64,000 bases of DNA from positions 25,708,217 to 25,772,216 of the forward strand of contig OX439005.1 in NCBI GenBank assembly GCA_949316495.1. Reading direction: 5' to 3'. This document shows, piece after piece, positions 13,806 through 25,519 of the stretch (the stretch's first letter is position 1; every line of letters begins with the position of its first letter). Below the pieces are notes generated by a model. It worked only from the letters and a program-made list of their open reading frames with translations. It made no database searches and was not told the DNA's origin. The translations under genes and the position numbers were made by a program. Origin of the DNA: Amphiduros pacificus. Taxonomy: Eukaryota > Annelida > Polychaeta > Phyllodocida > Hesionidae.

Positions 13806-14245
13806 GTAAAGAGGAGAGTAAGGATCCTGGGGTGGGATGAGGAGGATGATTAGGAGGATTGTGGGTAGGATGAGAAGGGTAATTAGAAGGATCCTGGGTA
13901 GGGTGAGGAGGGTAATTAGGAGGATCCTGGGTAGTATGAGAAGGGTAATTAGGAGGATCCTGGGTAGGATGAGAAGGGTAATTAGGAGGATTCTGGATGG
14001 GTTGAGGAGGGTAATTAGGAGGATCCTGGGTAGGGTGAGGAGGGTAATTAGGAGGATCCTGGGTGGGTTGAGGAGGGTAATTAGGAGGATCCTGGGTAGG
14101 ATGAGAAAGGTATTTAGGAGGATTCTGGGTGGGATAAGGAGGGTAATTTGGACAATCCTGGGTAGGATGAGGAGGATTCTGGGTGGGATGAGGAGGGTCA
14201 TTAGGAGGATTCTGGATGGGTAAATGAGGGAAATTAGAAGGATTA
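13806..14245. repeat. Minisatellite, 33-bp unit, ~12 copies, purine-rich
   Basis: Units are marked by AGGATCCTGGGTAGG and GAGGGTAATTAGG, with 33-base spacing in the core (for example GGATCCTGG at 13889 and 13922). Edge copies are more divergent and some are shortened. Because 33 is a multiple of three and the unit lacks stops, open frames of 128 and 146 codons exist on both strands and encode only an 11-residue echo. They are not genes. Confidence 0.93.
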
Positions 14246-16984
14246 TGGGGGGGATTTGTTTTTTTATTGTTTTTAAATTTCCACTGATTTTAGTTTCTAA
14301 ATAGTAATCTTAAAGTATGGGTTGATTTTTAAAAAAATAATCAGGATTTTTTTTATTTAATTTATTGAAAAAAGATATAACATAAATATAAATAAAAGTT
14401 TTGGCAGCTAAATGACATCACCTGGGGGTGATCTGACCCGAAAGATGGAGAGGTCAGAATAGGTCGGTGACATGTGTATAGATGGCGCTGTGCGCTTGCC
14501 AAACTTGTCAGTATTGTTGAGGCACGTGGCTGTAGCTAATCAGTAAAGGGCCTCGGGCTCCTCAAGTAGAAGATGATGATGCATGGCCTGCTACTGTTGC
14601 TGATGTTGCTGGAGAGTGTGTTTCAAACACTAGACCTGAGGCAACACTTGCAGCCATCCCCCAATTCTCCCCTCAGCCTGGAGCAGTGGCGCCATCTCTA
14701 GGGCATGCCTCTAGGCATTGGACCTGCCTGGGTCACATAATGCCCTGTCAGCAGGAAAAGTTTGCTGTCAAATTGTTCCACCCTCCAGGGCATTTACACA
14801 CTCCATGCAGAAGTCGAGTAAGGCGAAAGGAAGCAGCACTGTTGGAGTGTGAAAGAAGGTCATGAGGCCCTCTCTCACGATGCTGTAAGATTTGGATGAG
14901 AAGTAAAGTGGTGCGGCAACACGTGCCCAGAAATTCGAAGAAGCCCACCTTATCTGGTGCAATTGCTGGTATCTCCACCGCCATCCACCAAATTGACTGA
15001 TCTGTAGTCCAGACATGCACTACCACAGGCAGTCATCTTTAAACCTCGTTGACTTACATGTATTCATTCAGCATGATGACTGTGGGTAGTGACAAGCATA
15101 GAGTCACAGATAAGTTACTGCAGTCGGCGGGGAAACTCTCGAGTGCAGCAGATAAGACACGGTGGCACGTGGGAATGTTACGACAGCCATCAAAAGTCCT
15201 CATATGTCAGCCGCAACAAACTCCAATATTTACCCGAAACGTGATCGAGAAACAATCCTCATGCACGTTATGAGGAAACACTTGAAAAAAGTCCTATTCT
15301 GGGCAGAATCTTGATGACTGGAGGGTGAATATATTATTGTGTCATTATGCAGTGGTACATGATTCCCATCTCTTGTTTGTGGAAGCCCACCACGGCATAC
15401 TTTACTGCCATGCAGACAATCTCCTCTGCTCCCTGCCATATTTATACAACACACAAGGAGAGAAAATTTGGGACCGTTTCTTTTAGGATCATTTCCTTTT
15501 GAATCATGTTTTTTCAATCTCCCTCACTTCTTTTTTTATTTGATTGATTTTGAATTATTTTGATGGTACAATGCCACTGAGAGATCTATGATATTAAGGA
15601 AGTGATGGTTTATGATTTTTTTGGGTCTCCATTAAAGAAGAGTGTGAATTGGGCAGTAGTAAGAAGTGTTATGACGCCCTAGTTGGCAGCAGATTGTGTC
15701 TGCACTGCCAGGACCAGGGACCTGTAGCTGATCTCCCTGTGTTGTCTCCGCATTGCAGAGTCATCCAGTGCTCAGCTCAATTGACTTCTTTCATATGCCA
15801 GAAATTTATCTATTATTATCACTTATATCATGCAAATTTGTGTTTATGAATTTATGGCAGATATCAATGCCAACTTTGCTAAATATAGCAATCAGCTTTC
15901 TGGAATAATCAGGACGGTGTGGCGGATGGCCGTCGCCTGCAGAGTGACCACTCATCACTTATACCACTCTCAGTGTATGGATTCAAGCTACATTGATTTT
16001 CTGTGTCAGATGTTTTGGCGACACAGGATGGCCGGAGAGCGAGTGTGGGCTTGTAGCTCGGGCGCGATCTCGGACCCAAGCGCGCCCTCCAGGGCTTGGC
16101 ACTGGTTCACCAAGTGATGCCAGCCCAAGGCCTGAGGTAGAATGAGGAAAATCTCCACCAAACACCTAGCTAATGAATTTTGCCTTGGGTTGTGCACATG
16201 CAAAATGTGGAAACTGGGCTTTGGGAGACATTCTGTCGTGGAATTGTAACACTTTCTCATCACTACTGTTAACCTCTATACCAAATTATTTGAAGACCAG
16301 AATAAAAAGATATGATAAATGTTAAACTATAACCAGACATTTTGAAACTTTCTTCAAAGTCACATTATTATGAAGCAATAGATATGTCATTGTTTTGAGA
16401 AATTTAGATCTTTATTATATTTCATGCACAATATACAAAGTTATTTAACTTAAGGTGAGTCAGATATTTGTGCATGAAATCCCAGACTATTTATATCTGA
16501 TATTTGTTTTTTTCTTAATGATTCATATTACTTAAAAGTAACAAAAGATTTTAACTTTTTCCTAAATTTCACATTTTTCAGGATGAATCAGCTAGGTGTC
16601 AGATTTTGCTTATAAAATACACCTACTCTAGAGGTTGGAACTTGTAAAGCTCAGATATGATCGATATGTTATTTCATGATTTATCATTTTAGCCAAGCAT
16701 GTTCTTTCATAACAAGACAAAGTTTGTTGCCAAGTTTTTTAATTGGCAGAAAAGGTCTTGTTTACTAGTTGCTGTATGCTGATCAGAACGTGAGGTTGTG
16801 ACAGTCTGAGGACGGTCTGGGCAGAGGGCCTTTTTTCTATGTGATAGGGGGCCAGTTAAATGGACAGAGGATTGGATGGACATATGTGTGTTTCTGACAA
16901 ATATGTAGCCACAATAACGCTCACAAAGTTGTCCTTGCAAATTTCCATTTGTGTTGATAGGAGGCGACGAGGCAGAGGCACGCA
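14246..16984. other. Non-coding spacer with an opposed CTCF-core-like pair
   Basis: No gene was recognised. AGATGGCGC lies on the plus strand at 14480-14488 and its reverse complement at 14689-14697, so two insulator-core-like motifs face each other about 200 bp apart. The area around 14,400-15,000 has somewhat more G+C than its surroundings. Overlapping minus-strand frames of 80-95 codons at 14,748-15,026 lack any family signature. Confidence 0.45.
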
Positions 16985-17090
16985 CGGCAGCTGACCACGT
17001 GTGTGGCCTGCTGGGCCCCTATCGTGACCACCAATAAGGGACGCATATTTAGTGGCATTGGAGCAGGCCCAGCCAAGTGACGTCAGTCAG
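16985..17090. promoter_or_regulatory. Cluster of factor-site motifs, possible enhancer or promoter
   Basis: In about 100 bp lie a CAGCTG E-box (near 16,988), a CACGTG E-box (16996-17001), a CCAAT box next to a CArG-like CCAATAAGGG (near 17,029) and a perfect CRE TGACGTCA (17078-17085). The block is more G+C-rich than its flanks. This is motif reading only; no transcript start or gene is visible beside it. Confidence 0.3.
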
Positions 17091-17224
17091 CTTCTGATCT
17101 CATAAGCAGTTTGCTATGTGGTCAGCATAGAGGACTATTATAATGTGATTTCAAATTTTGAAACAAATATATCATTTAAATGATTCTGTTGCTTGACATA
17201 TCTTGTACAAATGGTATGGTTCAT

Positions 17225-17545
17225 GTGATCATTGAAAAGATTGTTATTATCATCATGATTCAAGTAATCACTGACAAGATTGTTATTATCATCATGATTC
17301 AAGTAATCACTGACAAGATTGCTATTATCATCATGATTCATGTGATCATTGACAAAATTGTTATTATCATCATGATCCATGTGATCATTGACAAGATTGA
17401 TATTATTATCAAGATTCAAGTAATCACTGACAAGATTGATATTATCATGATCCATGTGATCATTGAAAAGATTGCTATTATCATCATGATTCAAGTAATC
17501 ACTGACAAGATTGATATTATCATGATCCATGTGATCATCAAGATT
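17225..17545. repeat. Minisatellite, 39-bp unit, ~8 copies, two unit types
   Basis: Units begin GATTGTTATTATCATCATGA and end in one of two tails, TCAAGTAATCACTGACA or CATGTGATCATTGACA. The tails are interspersed, and a few units are shortened. The spacing is 39 bases in the left half (17241, 17280). Multiples of three keep both strands open (130 and 137 codons), which explains the long Ile- and Asn/His-rich frames here. No gene is inferred. Confidence 0.92.
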
Positions 17546-18929
17546 AGATTGGTATCATTATATGATGAATGTTATGGTTTGAGTGAATTGTAACATGCTT
17601 CTCTGTGTTTGAGCTTTCCCTTTAATGCAAATATTCACTTCACTTCAAAACTACATGCCACAAAGGCATTTCATGTGAATGTGAATTCTGAACAAAAGAA
17701 ATTGGGGAAGATTTTCATGCCAAGAGAAGATCACAGTATTATCATGTCTATGGTTTAACTTCTATTCGCAGGTGTGAATCACATTAAAGCTTAGATATGA
17801 CACATTTCATGCCATGATGCTTTGCCAATATACGGGTGACATGTGTCGAGATGTTGTTGCCTGTGTCAATGGCTGCAAGCCCCATTAGTCATGGCATTCA
17901 CAAAAAAAACTTTTTTAACATGAAGTTGTTCTAAAATGATCCTTTTTAGATTTGAATTGCATGTATTCATTAAGACTTGTGCACAACCTAGGTTTTGAAT
18001 GTTAACAAAGTTTCTTCAAATCATAAGTGTTATCTCATCTGAAACAAATAGCAGAACAATGCATTAAATTTAGATTTAGATTTATTCGTGAATGATATAC
18101 ATATCTTCTCTCATCTGAAGATATAAAAGAAAGCAAGTTTTGAGAGATGCAGTCCATGGATGAAGCATTTCATTTCACTTTTATTCTCAGAGATGCCACA
18201 TATTTGAGCTTACTTTAGGAGAGTCCTGTGATGTAATAGAGGTGGAGCAGTGCACAGACTTCATCCCATGTAGCCATTGTTTGGAGCATTGTGAGAATCT
18301 CACACCCTCACAGAGCCCTCCACCAGCCAATGATTTATTGAGTATTGATTTTCTTTGAAGAAGTAGGATAAATAAATGTTCGTGCTTATGACAGAGCAGG
18401 ATCGGTGCGGTGCCCATGTGAGAAGGCCATGTATTCATATACTGCACTGTTCCGTGTACATCCACTCCGTGGTGACAAAAGGAGGCTTTCAAAGTTGCAG
18501 GTCTGTGAGGCACGTACTGGCCACCGCACGAAACAGGCGAATTACTTGATTTAATCTGACGGTAGCACAAGTACATTTGTCAGGCACGAAACGTAGACAA
18601 GGCTGCTTGACACTGTTTACAGGGTGGCTTGTCACAGTTGGACCAGTTTTCTGTGATGTGCACACCCGTATTCTGGCCCACTGTAGTTATCATTAGACAC
18701 TATGTCACGTCCACAGCCACCGGAGGCCTGATCCTGGCCGTCAACACAACTCCCATCACCGTGACGTTACCAACCTTTCTGCACAACGACAGGTGCACAC
18801 CAAACTTTAACACATCCATATGCAGTTAAATAACATGTTTGCTTAACTGCAGAGAAGAGTATCTGTGTGTCTTTATCATGGTTGCAGCACACACCCAGAC
18901 TCCACCTGGGACAATGCTCCAAGCCTCCA
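17546..18929. other. Non-coding spacer
   Basis: A minus-strand frame of 129 codons at 18,187-18,576 is the longest, with no recognised domain. No repeats or RNA genes were noticed. Confidence 0.5.
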
Positions 18930-20260
18930 GGACAACCCTTCAAACTTGTACTCCTTCTGGGACTCCCAACTTGTATCTGTCTCTCTCTGGGACTCTCAAG
19001 ACAACCCTTCCAACTTGTACTCCCTCTGTGACTCCCAACTTGTATCTGTCTCTCTCTGGGACTCTCAAGACAACCCTTCCAACTTGTATCTGTCTCCCTC
19101 TGGGACTCCCAAGACAACCCTTCCAACTTGTATCTGTCTCCCTCTGGGACTCCCAAGACAACCCTTCCAACTTGTATCTGTCTCCCTCTGGGACTCCCAA
19201 GACAACCCTTCCAACTTGTATCTGTCTCCCTCTGTGACTCCCAAGACAACCCTTCCAACTTGTATATGTCTCCCTCTGTGACTCTCAAGACAACCCTTCC
19301 AACATGTATATGTCTCCCCCTGGGACTCCCAAGACAACCCTTCCAACTTGTATCTGTCTCCCTCTGTGACTCTCAAGACAACCCTTCCAACTTGTATATG
19401 TCTCCCTCTGGGACTCCCAAGACAACCCTTCCAATTTGTATGTGTCTCCCTCTGTGACTCTCAAGACAACCCTTCCAACTTGTATATATCTCCCTCTGTG
19501 ACTCCCAAGACAACCCTTCCAACTTGTATCTGTCTCCCTCTGTGACTCCCAAGACAACCCTTCCAACTTGTATCTGTCTCCCTCTGTGACTCCCAAGACA
19601 ACCCTTCCAACTTGTATCTGTCTCTCTCTGTGACTCCCAAGACAACCCTTCCAACTTGTATCTGTCTCTCTCTGTGACTCCCAAGACAACCCTTCCAACT
19701 TGTATATGTCTCCCTCTGTGACTCCCAAGACAACCCTTCCAACTTATATATGTCTCCCTCTGGGACTCCCAAGACAACCCTTCCAACTTGTATCTGTCTC
19801 CCTCTGGGACTCCCAAGACAACCCTTCCAACTTGTATATGTCTCCCTCTGGGACTCCCAAGACAACCCTTCCAACTTGTATATGTCTCCCTCTGTGACTC
19901 CCAAGACAACCCTTCCAACTTGTATATGTCTCCCTCTGTGACTCCCAACTTGTTTATGTCTCCCTCTGGGATTCCCAAGACAACCCTTCCAACTTGTATA
20001 TGTCTCCCATTGTAGCTTCGAGGACAATCCTCCAAACATGTGTATGTCTCCCTCTGTGACTCCAGAGACAATCCTACAAACCTATAAATGTCTCCCTCTC
20101 TGACAACCAGGATAATCCTACAAAACTTAAACATCTCCCTTTGTACCTCTGGGGGCAACCCTACAAACCTATATACATCAGCCTCTATGAATACCAGGAC
20201 AGCCATACAAAACTACATACATCAGCCTCAATGAATCAGCCATACAAACTGCTCTGTAAC
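18930..20260. repeat. Minisatellite, 44-bp unit, ~24 core copies with decayed edges
   Basis: The core, about 18,935-20,010, repeats a pyrimidine-rich 44-bp unit marked by AAGACAACCCTTCCAACTTG and GTCTCCCTCTGTGACTCCC. Copies differ mainly at CTGTGACT/CTGGGACT and TATCTG/TATATG. The first copies lack the AAGACAACC segment. From 20,010 to 20,260 the unit decays progressively while still being recognisable through ACAATCCTACAAA. The 44-bp length is not a multiple of three, so stop-free units open all minus frames (up to 277 codons) and several plus frames. None is a gene. Confidence 0.95.
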
Positions 20261-21904
20261 TTATCTGCAGGACATCAAACAAGAACAATGTACGTCCTAG
20301 GACAATCCCACAGAATGTTTTTTTTAATAGGCAGGATATCTGTGGTATGGTATCGACAAATGTATATTCTATCACTGGTAGTGTACAATTATTTGATAAA
20401 GATCAATACTGTTTTGATGGAGCGTGTTCAGATATTATCGTTTATGGTGGAATCTATATATGGGCAATCACCTGGAAAGTGTGTCATATCATCACTTATC
20501 CTCACTCGAATGGAATAAACTGAAAACATCTGCAAAGTTAAGCTTGATAAGTTTATTACACTCCAGACTGGAGGGTGCTACAGTGAGTATTATAGTAATG
20601 TTATCACCTGTTTTTATCATATGTGTGTAATGTGTACTGTGTCAGGTGATAGGAGGTTATCACTGATAAGAGGTCAGCAAGGTGCAATAATCTCTCTCCT
20701 GATAAATATGCAACACAGATGTCCTGTTTCTCCTATTTTTTATCCATTACATTGGTCACATTTCAGCATCTATACTGTGAAGCTTTTGTAGATCAAATGG
20801 GAAAAGTTTCATAAATATGTCATGTGATTGTTATCTTTAACTAAAATTTGATCATAAAATTGACCATTCTGAAATTATATATCTTTTAGTAGGAGTTTGT
20901 TTTGCTTTTTACTGGTACCGTCATGCACTGAGGGTACACGGTGGAGGGAAGTTTTAAACTTGGCTAAAGATTATTTGGCAGTGTGGGGCCTCCAGCCTTG
21001 CTGGTTGAGGACTGGGTAACCCTGGGTGTTACATCAGGTGGCTGGATGACCTTGCAGGTGACATGCTCCTTACATATAAACCCCAGGCAAGTGGCCCAAA
21101 GCCACAGGGCTTTCTCAAAACACTGGGCATAATCTGACTCAGTGAGATATTTGTCTCGTTCATAGATGTTTCAGTATATATTTTAGGGATGCGAATTGAG
21201 CCATGAGAAAAATGTATTTATTTGATTTTCTTCCTGCACCAGGTGACACCAGTGTTTCAGCACATCTGTTTATAGAGTTATGTGTTTCTCTTAAAGGGTC
21301 TGTTGCTGCCTGTTTGGGCTTCCTGCCAGACTTCTAAATATATCCCAGCTTCTCTAAGTGTTAATTCCTCATATGACCCAATCACAGCTCAAGGTCTGGA
21401 TGATTAATGTCCAGCTTGATGTAAACCAGCTTTCTTCACAGCAGATTTCTGTATCCTTTATCAAGTGATACAGGAAATCAAATATAAACTAGTCTGAGTT
21501 ATGTTATCACTGTGCGGAGGATTCATGACTGAGATGACAAATAGTTACACAGAATTGTGTTAACTTGATGTGATGTTTTATCAGGGTGACTTATATAGGA
21601 CAAGGATACCAGAGACGGTGTGATCTACGCATTGACAAAATCACCGGTGGTTCCTTAATGAGAGTAGGCAACAAAAGCTTGCTGTGTGTGTGGATAGTGT
21701 TTTGGTGTCGGGGAGTGGATGCACTTGGTTTACTCTGTGTAATACATGCACTCCTATCCCCATCGGCATTCACTTTCTCTATTGCCTCACTGACTGATGG
21801 CCAAAGTGCGGGACTTGCTTTCCTGGAAAATTATCATGAAAAATTGGATATTGGCTGCCCGTGGGTTATCCCCATATCGGGTTGCTTCGGCATAATTAGA
21901 CAGT
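20261..21904. other. Non-coding sequence upstream of the IRF2BP gene
   Basis: No gene was recognised. A 106-codon frame at 21,586-21,906 has no family signature and lies where distal promoter sequence is expected. Several short hydrophobic frames around 20,300-20,600 look like chance. Confidence 0.5.
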
Positions 21905-22230
21905 AGGTTAGCGTGATCGGCCCCCGTCGTGGTCGGAAGCTCTCAGACACGTGAGAGTGGAGGCAGAGTTCTGGAGGCAAAGTTGACACACACACTGCGC
22001 ATGCTTGCAGCCTGTCCGCCTGCCTGCCCAATATACAGCCTATAATGTGTAAGTGGTGGCGGGCTGTAGTCAGTGACGAGGCTGGCTCACAAACACAACA
22101 CTAACGACACCAGACTATGTCTGTACTATTACAACTATTGCCATAGCAAAGCTAGGATTGTTTAACAGTGGACTCATAATACATACACAGTCTTCATATA
22201 TAGATTGGTATCAGCTTATATAGAGTGTGG
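21905..22230 (+). promoter_or_regulatory. Putative promoter and 5' leader of the IRF2BP gene
   Basis: Base composition becomes visibly richer in G+C and CpG than the surrounding sequence. Motifs seen are a CACGTG E-box at 21948-21953, an NRF1-like TGCGCATGC at 21996-22004, and two TATA-like TATATAGA copies at 22197-22204 and 22217-22224. A strong splice-donor match GTAAGT lies at 22049-22054. The position just upstream of the coding region supports a promoter role, but no start site can be fixed. Initiation near the E-box/NRF1 block and initiation after the TATA-like boxes are both possible. Confidence 0.45.
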
Positions 22231-22393
22231 AGTGGATTGTTACATAAAAGGTGTGCTTCTCCCTGTTCCTGCAAGTGATACCAGTGAGGGAGATAGAGAT
22301 ACACCAGAGACCGTGGCCGCAGTGTCCACGTACTGTACCAGGGTGGCGGTCAGCCCCCGAAGTCGCACGCTTGGAGTACGGGCACCAAACAAT

Positions 22394-24172
22394 ATGTCAA
22401 TGCCCATACCTCACCGTGCTCAGAGACATAACTGCTACCTGTGTGACCTGCCACGGACACCATGGGCCATGCTACATGACTTCTCCGAGCCTGTGTGTCG
22501 AGGCTGTGTCAACTATGAGGGACCAGACCGGGTGGAGTTAGTGATTGAGGCTGCCAGACAGATGAAGAGAGCTCATGGATTCCAGGAGTCTCGTGGTCCC
22601 ATGAAACCCCCACCCCCTGGCATGCCTCCGAGGAATACCCACGATCCTCATGACCCGCGTGGACCCCACGGTCCACCGCCCATGGATCGCTACCCTCTCC
22701 ATGATGGCCGACCACCTTATGGCAACCCACGTATGCCAGGAGGAGTGCCCACTTCACTGCCCCCAGATGCAGACATCCATCGCAACAGTCCCATGCCTGG
22801 TCGCCTGCCCATTAATTCCATGGCAATGCTACCGCCTCACTCCCGGGGTCCACCTCATGCGGGCCCAGCTCCTCCTGTCGCTCACGTCAACGGCAAGAGA
22901 TCAGATGCTCCCAATGACGAGGATTCAAATCACTCTGGAGATGAAAAGCGCAATGGTCAGCTGGAAGACCCTATATCCAGACCCCCGCTAGTCAGGGAAA
23001 CCCTCTCCACAATCAATCAGTCAACACCATTTGATGTTCGCTTCAAGAAGGACACCAATCTCCAAGGTAGGGTTCTTGGCTTCGATGCCACCTCAAAACA
23101 AGGTTTGGACTATGAGCTTAAAATATTCATAGAGTATCCCCTAGGTTGTGGTAATGTGTACAGTAGCGCCTCTGGGGTGGTCAAACAGATGTTCCAAGAT
23201 TGTATGAAAGACTTAGGCAAAGCTCTGTCTTCTGGATATAAATATTTGGAATATGAGATGAAGCATGGTTCAGGAGACTGGAGGCTCCTAGGGGATCTCT
23301 GTACTGACAATGTTAGACTTTTCAAAGAACCTTTAAATAAAGAAATGTTGCCAGTTCCAAACACAGATGCAAAAATTCCAATGTTACCAGTTCCACCAAA
23401 TATATTTGGTATGGGAATTCCAAGGCATTTACAAGGAAAGTTGTTGCCCCCTCTACCGCCAGGGGTACGACCTCCACCCTTCATGGACTGGGGGTCTCGC
23501 AAGCGTAAAGCTTCTCCAGAACCTGAAAATGAGAAGCTAGTGGGCGAGGAACTTGCCAAGAGGCAAGCGTGGGTGGCAGGTCAGACTGAGGGAGGCAAGC
23601 CTGGGTCAGGGCCCCCTAGTTCATCATCTGTATCGCCGTTAAGCAACCGCACAGCCACCCCACCAGAGGGAGGCTCTGCGGCTGCAGGCAACGGCCCTTC
23701 TCCTATGGCTGCTCTCATGTCTGTTACTGATACCCTCCCCCCAGGGTCACCGAGCCAAGCCGATGCCGTGACGTCCCGAGGTCTGGTGTGTAGCGGAGGA
23801 GCTCCAGGTCTGCGCCACAGCCCACACTCCCCGAATCATCCGGGCAACATGCGACGACCAGGTTCAGCCGGCGGCGATTCAGACAACACGCAATCTAGTG
23901 AGTCCCTCAAATGTACTCTCTGCCATGAACGTCTGGAAGACACACATTTTGTCCAGTGTCCCTCAGTGTCAGATCACAAATTCTGCTTCCCATGCTCTCG
24001 GGACAGCATCAAACGGCAAGGAGCCGGAAATGAAGTGTACTGTCCTAGTGGCAAGAAGTGCCCCCTGGTGGGTTCCAACGTACCGTGGGCATTCATGCAG
24101 GGAGAAATCGCCACAATATTAGGAGAGGAATACAAAGAATTACCCAAAATAAAAAAGGAAAGGGACACTTAA
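22394..24172 (+). CDS. IRF2BPL: Interferon regulatory factor 2-binding protein family (IRF2BP1/2/L-like) corepressor
   Basis: Predicted nuclear corepressor; vertebrate relatives bind IRF2, and RING-linked ubiquitin-ligase activity has been reported for some. Seen here, in the 592-residue reading: an N-terminal zinc finger with Cys14, 17, 35 and 38 ([19 protein letters not shown]); a proline-rich linker, about 70-162; a central block, about 212-320, containing [29 protein letters not shown] at 369-377, with Ser374 at the place of a known phosphoserine beside the human IRF2BP2 nuclear localisation signal; and a C-terminal RING-type finger with Cys507, 510, 522, His528, Cys531, 534, 550 and 556. 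It ends KKERDT, like the vertebrate KKERDS. The ATG at 22394 has A at -3 and is the first ATG after the in-frame TAA at 22163-22165. No intron interrupts the frame, as in vertebrate IRF2BP1 and IRF2BPL. Family assignment is very secure. One invertebrate gene probably corresponds to all three vertebrate paralogues, so the symbol is approximate. Confidence 0.97.
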   Translation: MSMPIPHRAQRHNCYLCDLPRTPWAMLHDFSEPVCRGCVNYEGPDRVELVIEAARQMKRAHGFQESRGPMKPPPPGMPPRNTHDPHDPRGPHGPPPMDRYPLHDGRPPYGNPRMPGGVPTSLPPDADIHRNSPMPGRLPINSMAMLPPHSRGPPHAGPAPPVAHVNGKRSDAPNDEDSNHSGDEKRNGQLEDPISRPPLVRETLSTINQSTPFDVRFKKDTNLQGRVLGFDATSKQGLDYELKIFIEYPLGCGNVYSSASGVVKQMFQDCMKDLGKALSSGYKYLEYEMKHGSGDWRLLGDLCTDNVRLFKEPLNKEMLPVPNTDAKIPMLPVPPNIFGMGIPRHLQGKLLPPLPPGVRPPPFMDWGSRKRKASPEPENEKLVGEELAKRQAWVAGQTEGGKPGSGPPSSSSVSPLSNRTATPPEGGSAAAGNGPSPMAALMSVTDTLPPGSPSQADAVTSRGLVCSGGAPGLRHSPHSPNHPGNMRRPGSAGGDSDNTQSSESLKCTLCHERLEDTHFVQCPSVSDHKFCFPCSRDSIKRQGAGNEVYCPSGKKCPLVGSNVPWAFMQGEIATILGEEYKELPKIKKERDT

Positions 24173-25519
24173 TAAAATGTGATTGCAGAAATCCATAGGA
24201 ATATACATCTGGCCGATTGTGAATATACACTAAAAACTACTTCTACTTGTAGTGGATTTTTTTCTCATCGTGAAAAGACTGGATATTTTTTACTACTGGA
24301 TAAGGAACTTGTGAGATATTGTGTGATGTCTATGTAAAATGTCGGATACCCCTCAACAATGAGAAAATGGCAGCCGATTTGTGTACTTCCTAATTGTCTG
24401 TATGATTTTTAAAGCATTTTAGCTTTCCCAGTGAATAATGACAGAGGATAACACACAAGTTGGTATATAATACATAAACTGAAGTCTGACACACACATAC
24501 ACGAAAGAGGAATTAAAGGATGCAGTCTAAATAGCAATGCACTCAGTCAAATAGCTGCGGTTGCTAGGATTGTGGCCCAAGTGGTGACACCTAGTGGATG
24601 AAACACAATGGAATTGTAAACAGTGACAACTTACGTGGATTGTCTAGTGATGAGGTTCAGCATTTCTTGTATTCAGGTGATCTGTTCTCAGCGTATTACT
24701 GGTTAATTATTCAGGTGGGCCTTGTTCAGCCTACAGTACAGTCTATGACTTGGATATACCAAAAATATAGTGGATGACTGTCTCATATTGTACATAGATT
24801 TAAATACAAGATTTAACTGTGAATATTGTGAAATTGTCTTTTTATTTTATTTTCTATCATATCCTATAATGCTTGGGATTATTGAAATCTATTTGATCAG
24901 AGAAAAATGTCCTGATTTTATATTACCTACAAAGAGATGGTTAAATATTACAAATATAAATGTTTGTAGACAAGTTTCCATAGACTGCTAAAACAGAGCA
25001 GTGACAGCACCTTCAGTAAAAAATTTAAATTTTGTTTGCTGGTTTGAAAAAATGTTACATTCATCACATAACTGCCATTTTCCATTGTAGTATTATGTTA
25101 TTCTACATTACTTTGGGTTGAAAATAGATCTACATTTATTTATTATGAAAAAAAAACCAAACACAATTATTCTTGTTTGCTGACTACAGATTAAGATAGA
25201 CTAATCAGTGATATAATGAAAAGAGTTTTCAGCCAGTTGATGCATTTCAAGCCAACCATTCAATAATAACCAAGACAGTTGTGCAAGGCCATTGTTTGGC
25301 TATTTCTGGTCAGATCTGATGGACTATATTTGGTCCTGCCAAGGGAATTTGGTCAAAATCCTAGAATAAAATACATTTTCATAACTTGTATTTATGACAC
25401 CTGTTATGTTGCCATAATAGAAAGGTATGTCACCATAATCTAATATTATATGAAAATAGGAGGTAGATGATGATTGTAGAACAGAGCAGATATCCCTGAC
25501 TGAAATACTGTCCTGTCCG
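24173..25519 (+). other. Probable 3' UTR and downstream spacer of the IRF2BP gene
   Basis: AATAAA at 24171-24176 overlaps the stop codon, too early to be a sensible sole poly(A) signal. Later candidates are ATTAAA at 24512-24517 and AATAAA at 25365-25370, so a 3' UTR of a few hundred bases to about 1.2 kb is plausible. GACACCTAGTGG at 24586-24597 resembles a CTCF core on the minus strand with one mismatch. No other coding sequence was seen. Confidence 0.45.

Noticed and set aside
13761-14223. Arg-rich and Leu/Ile-rich frames on both strands
   Set aside because: Both come from the 33-bp array, which is stop-free on each strand.
18767-20206. Minus-strand frames up to 277 codons with KLEGLSWESQRE-type repeats
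   Set aside because: Read from the 44-bp array in rotating frame; the repeat peptide shows no fold signature and array edges lack any unique coding flank.
21586-21906. 106-codon plus-strand frame just upstream of the IRF2BP promoter
   Set aside because: No recognisable domain, no supporting composition, and overlap with an opposite-strand frame. Treated as chance.
22205-22393. 63-codon N-terminal extension of the IRF2BP frame
   Set aside because: The frame is open but begins at TTG, has no ATG before 22394, and the family normally starts a dozen or so residues before the first zinc-finger cysteine.
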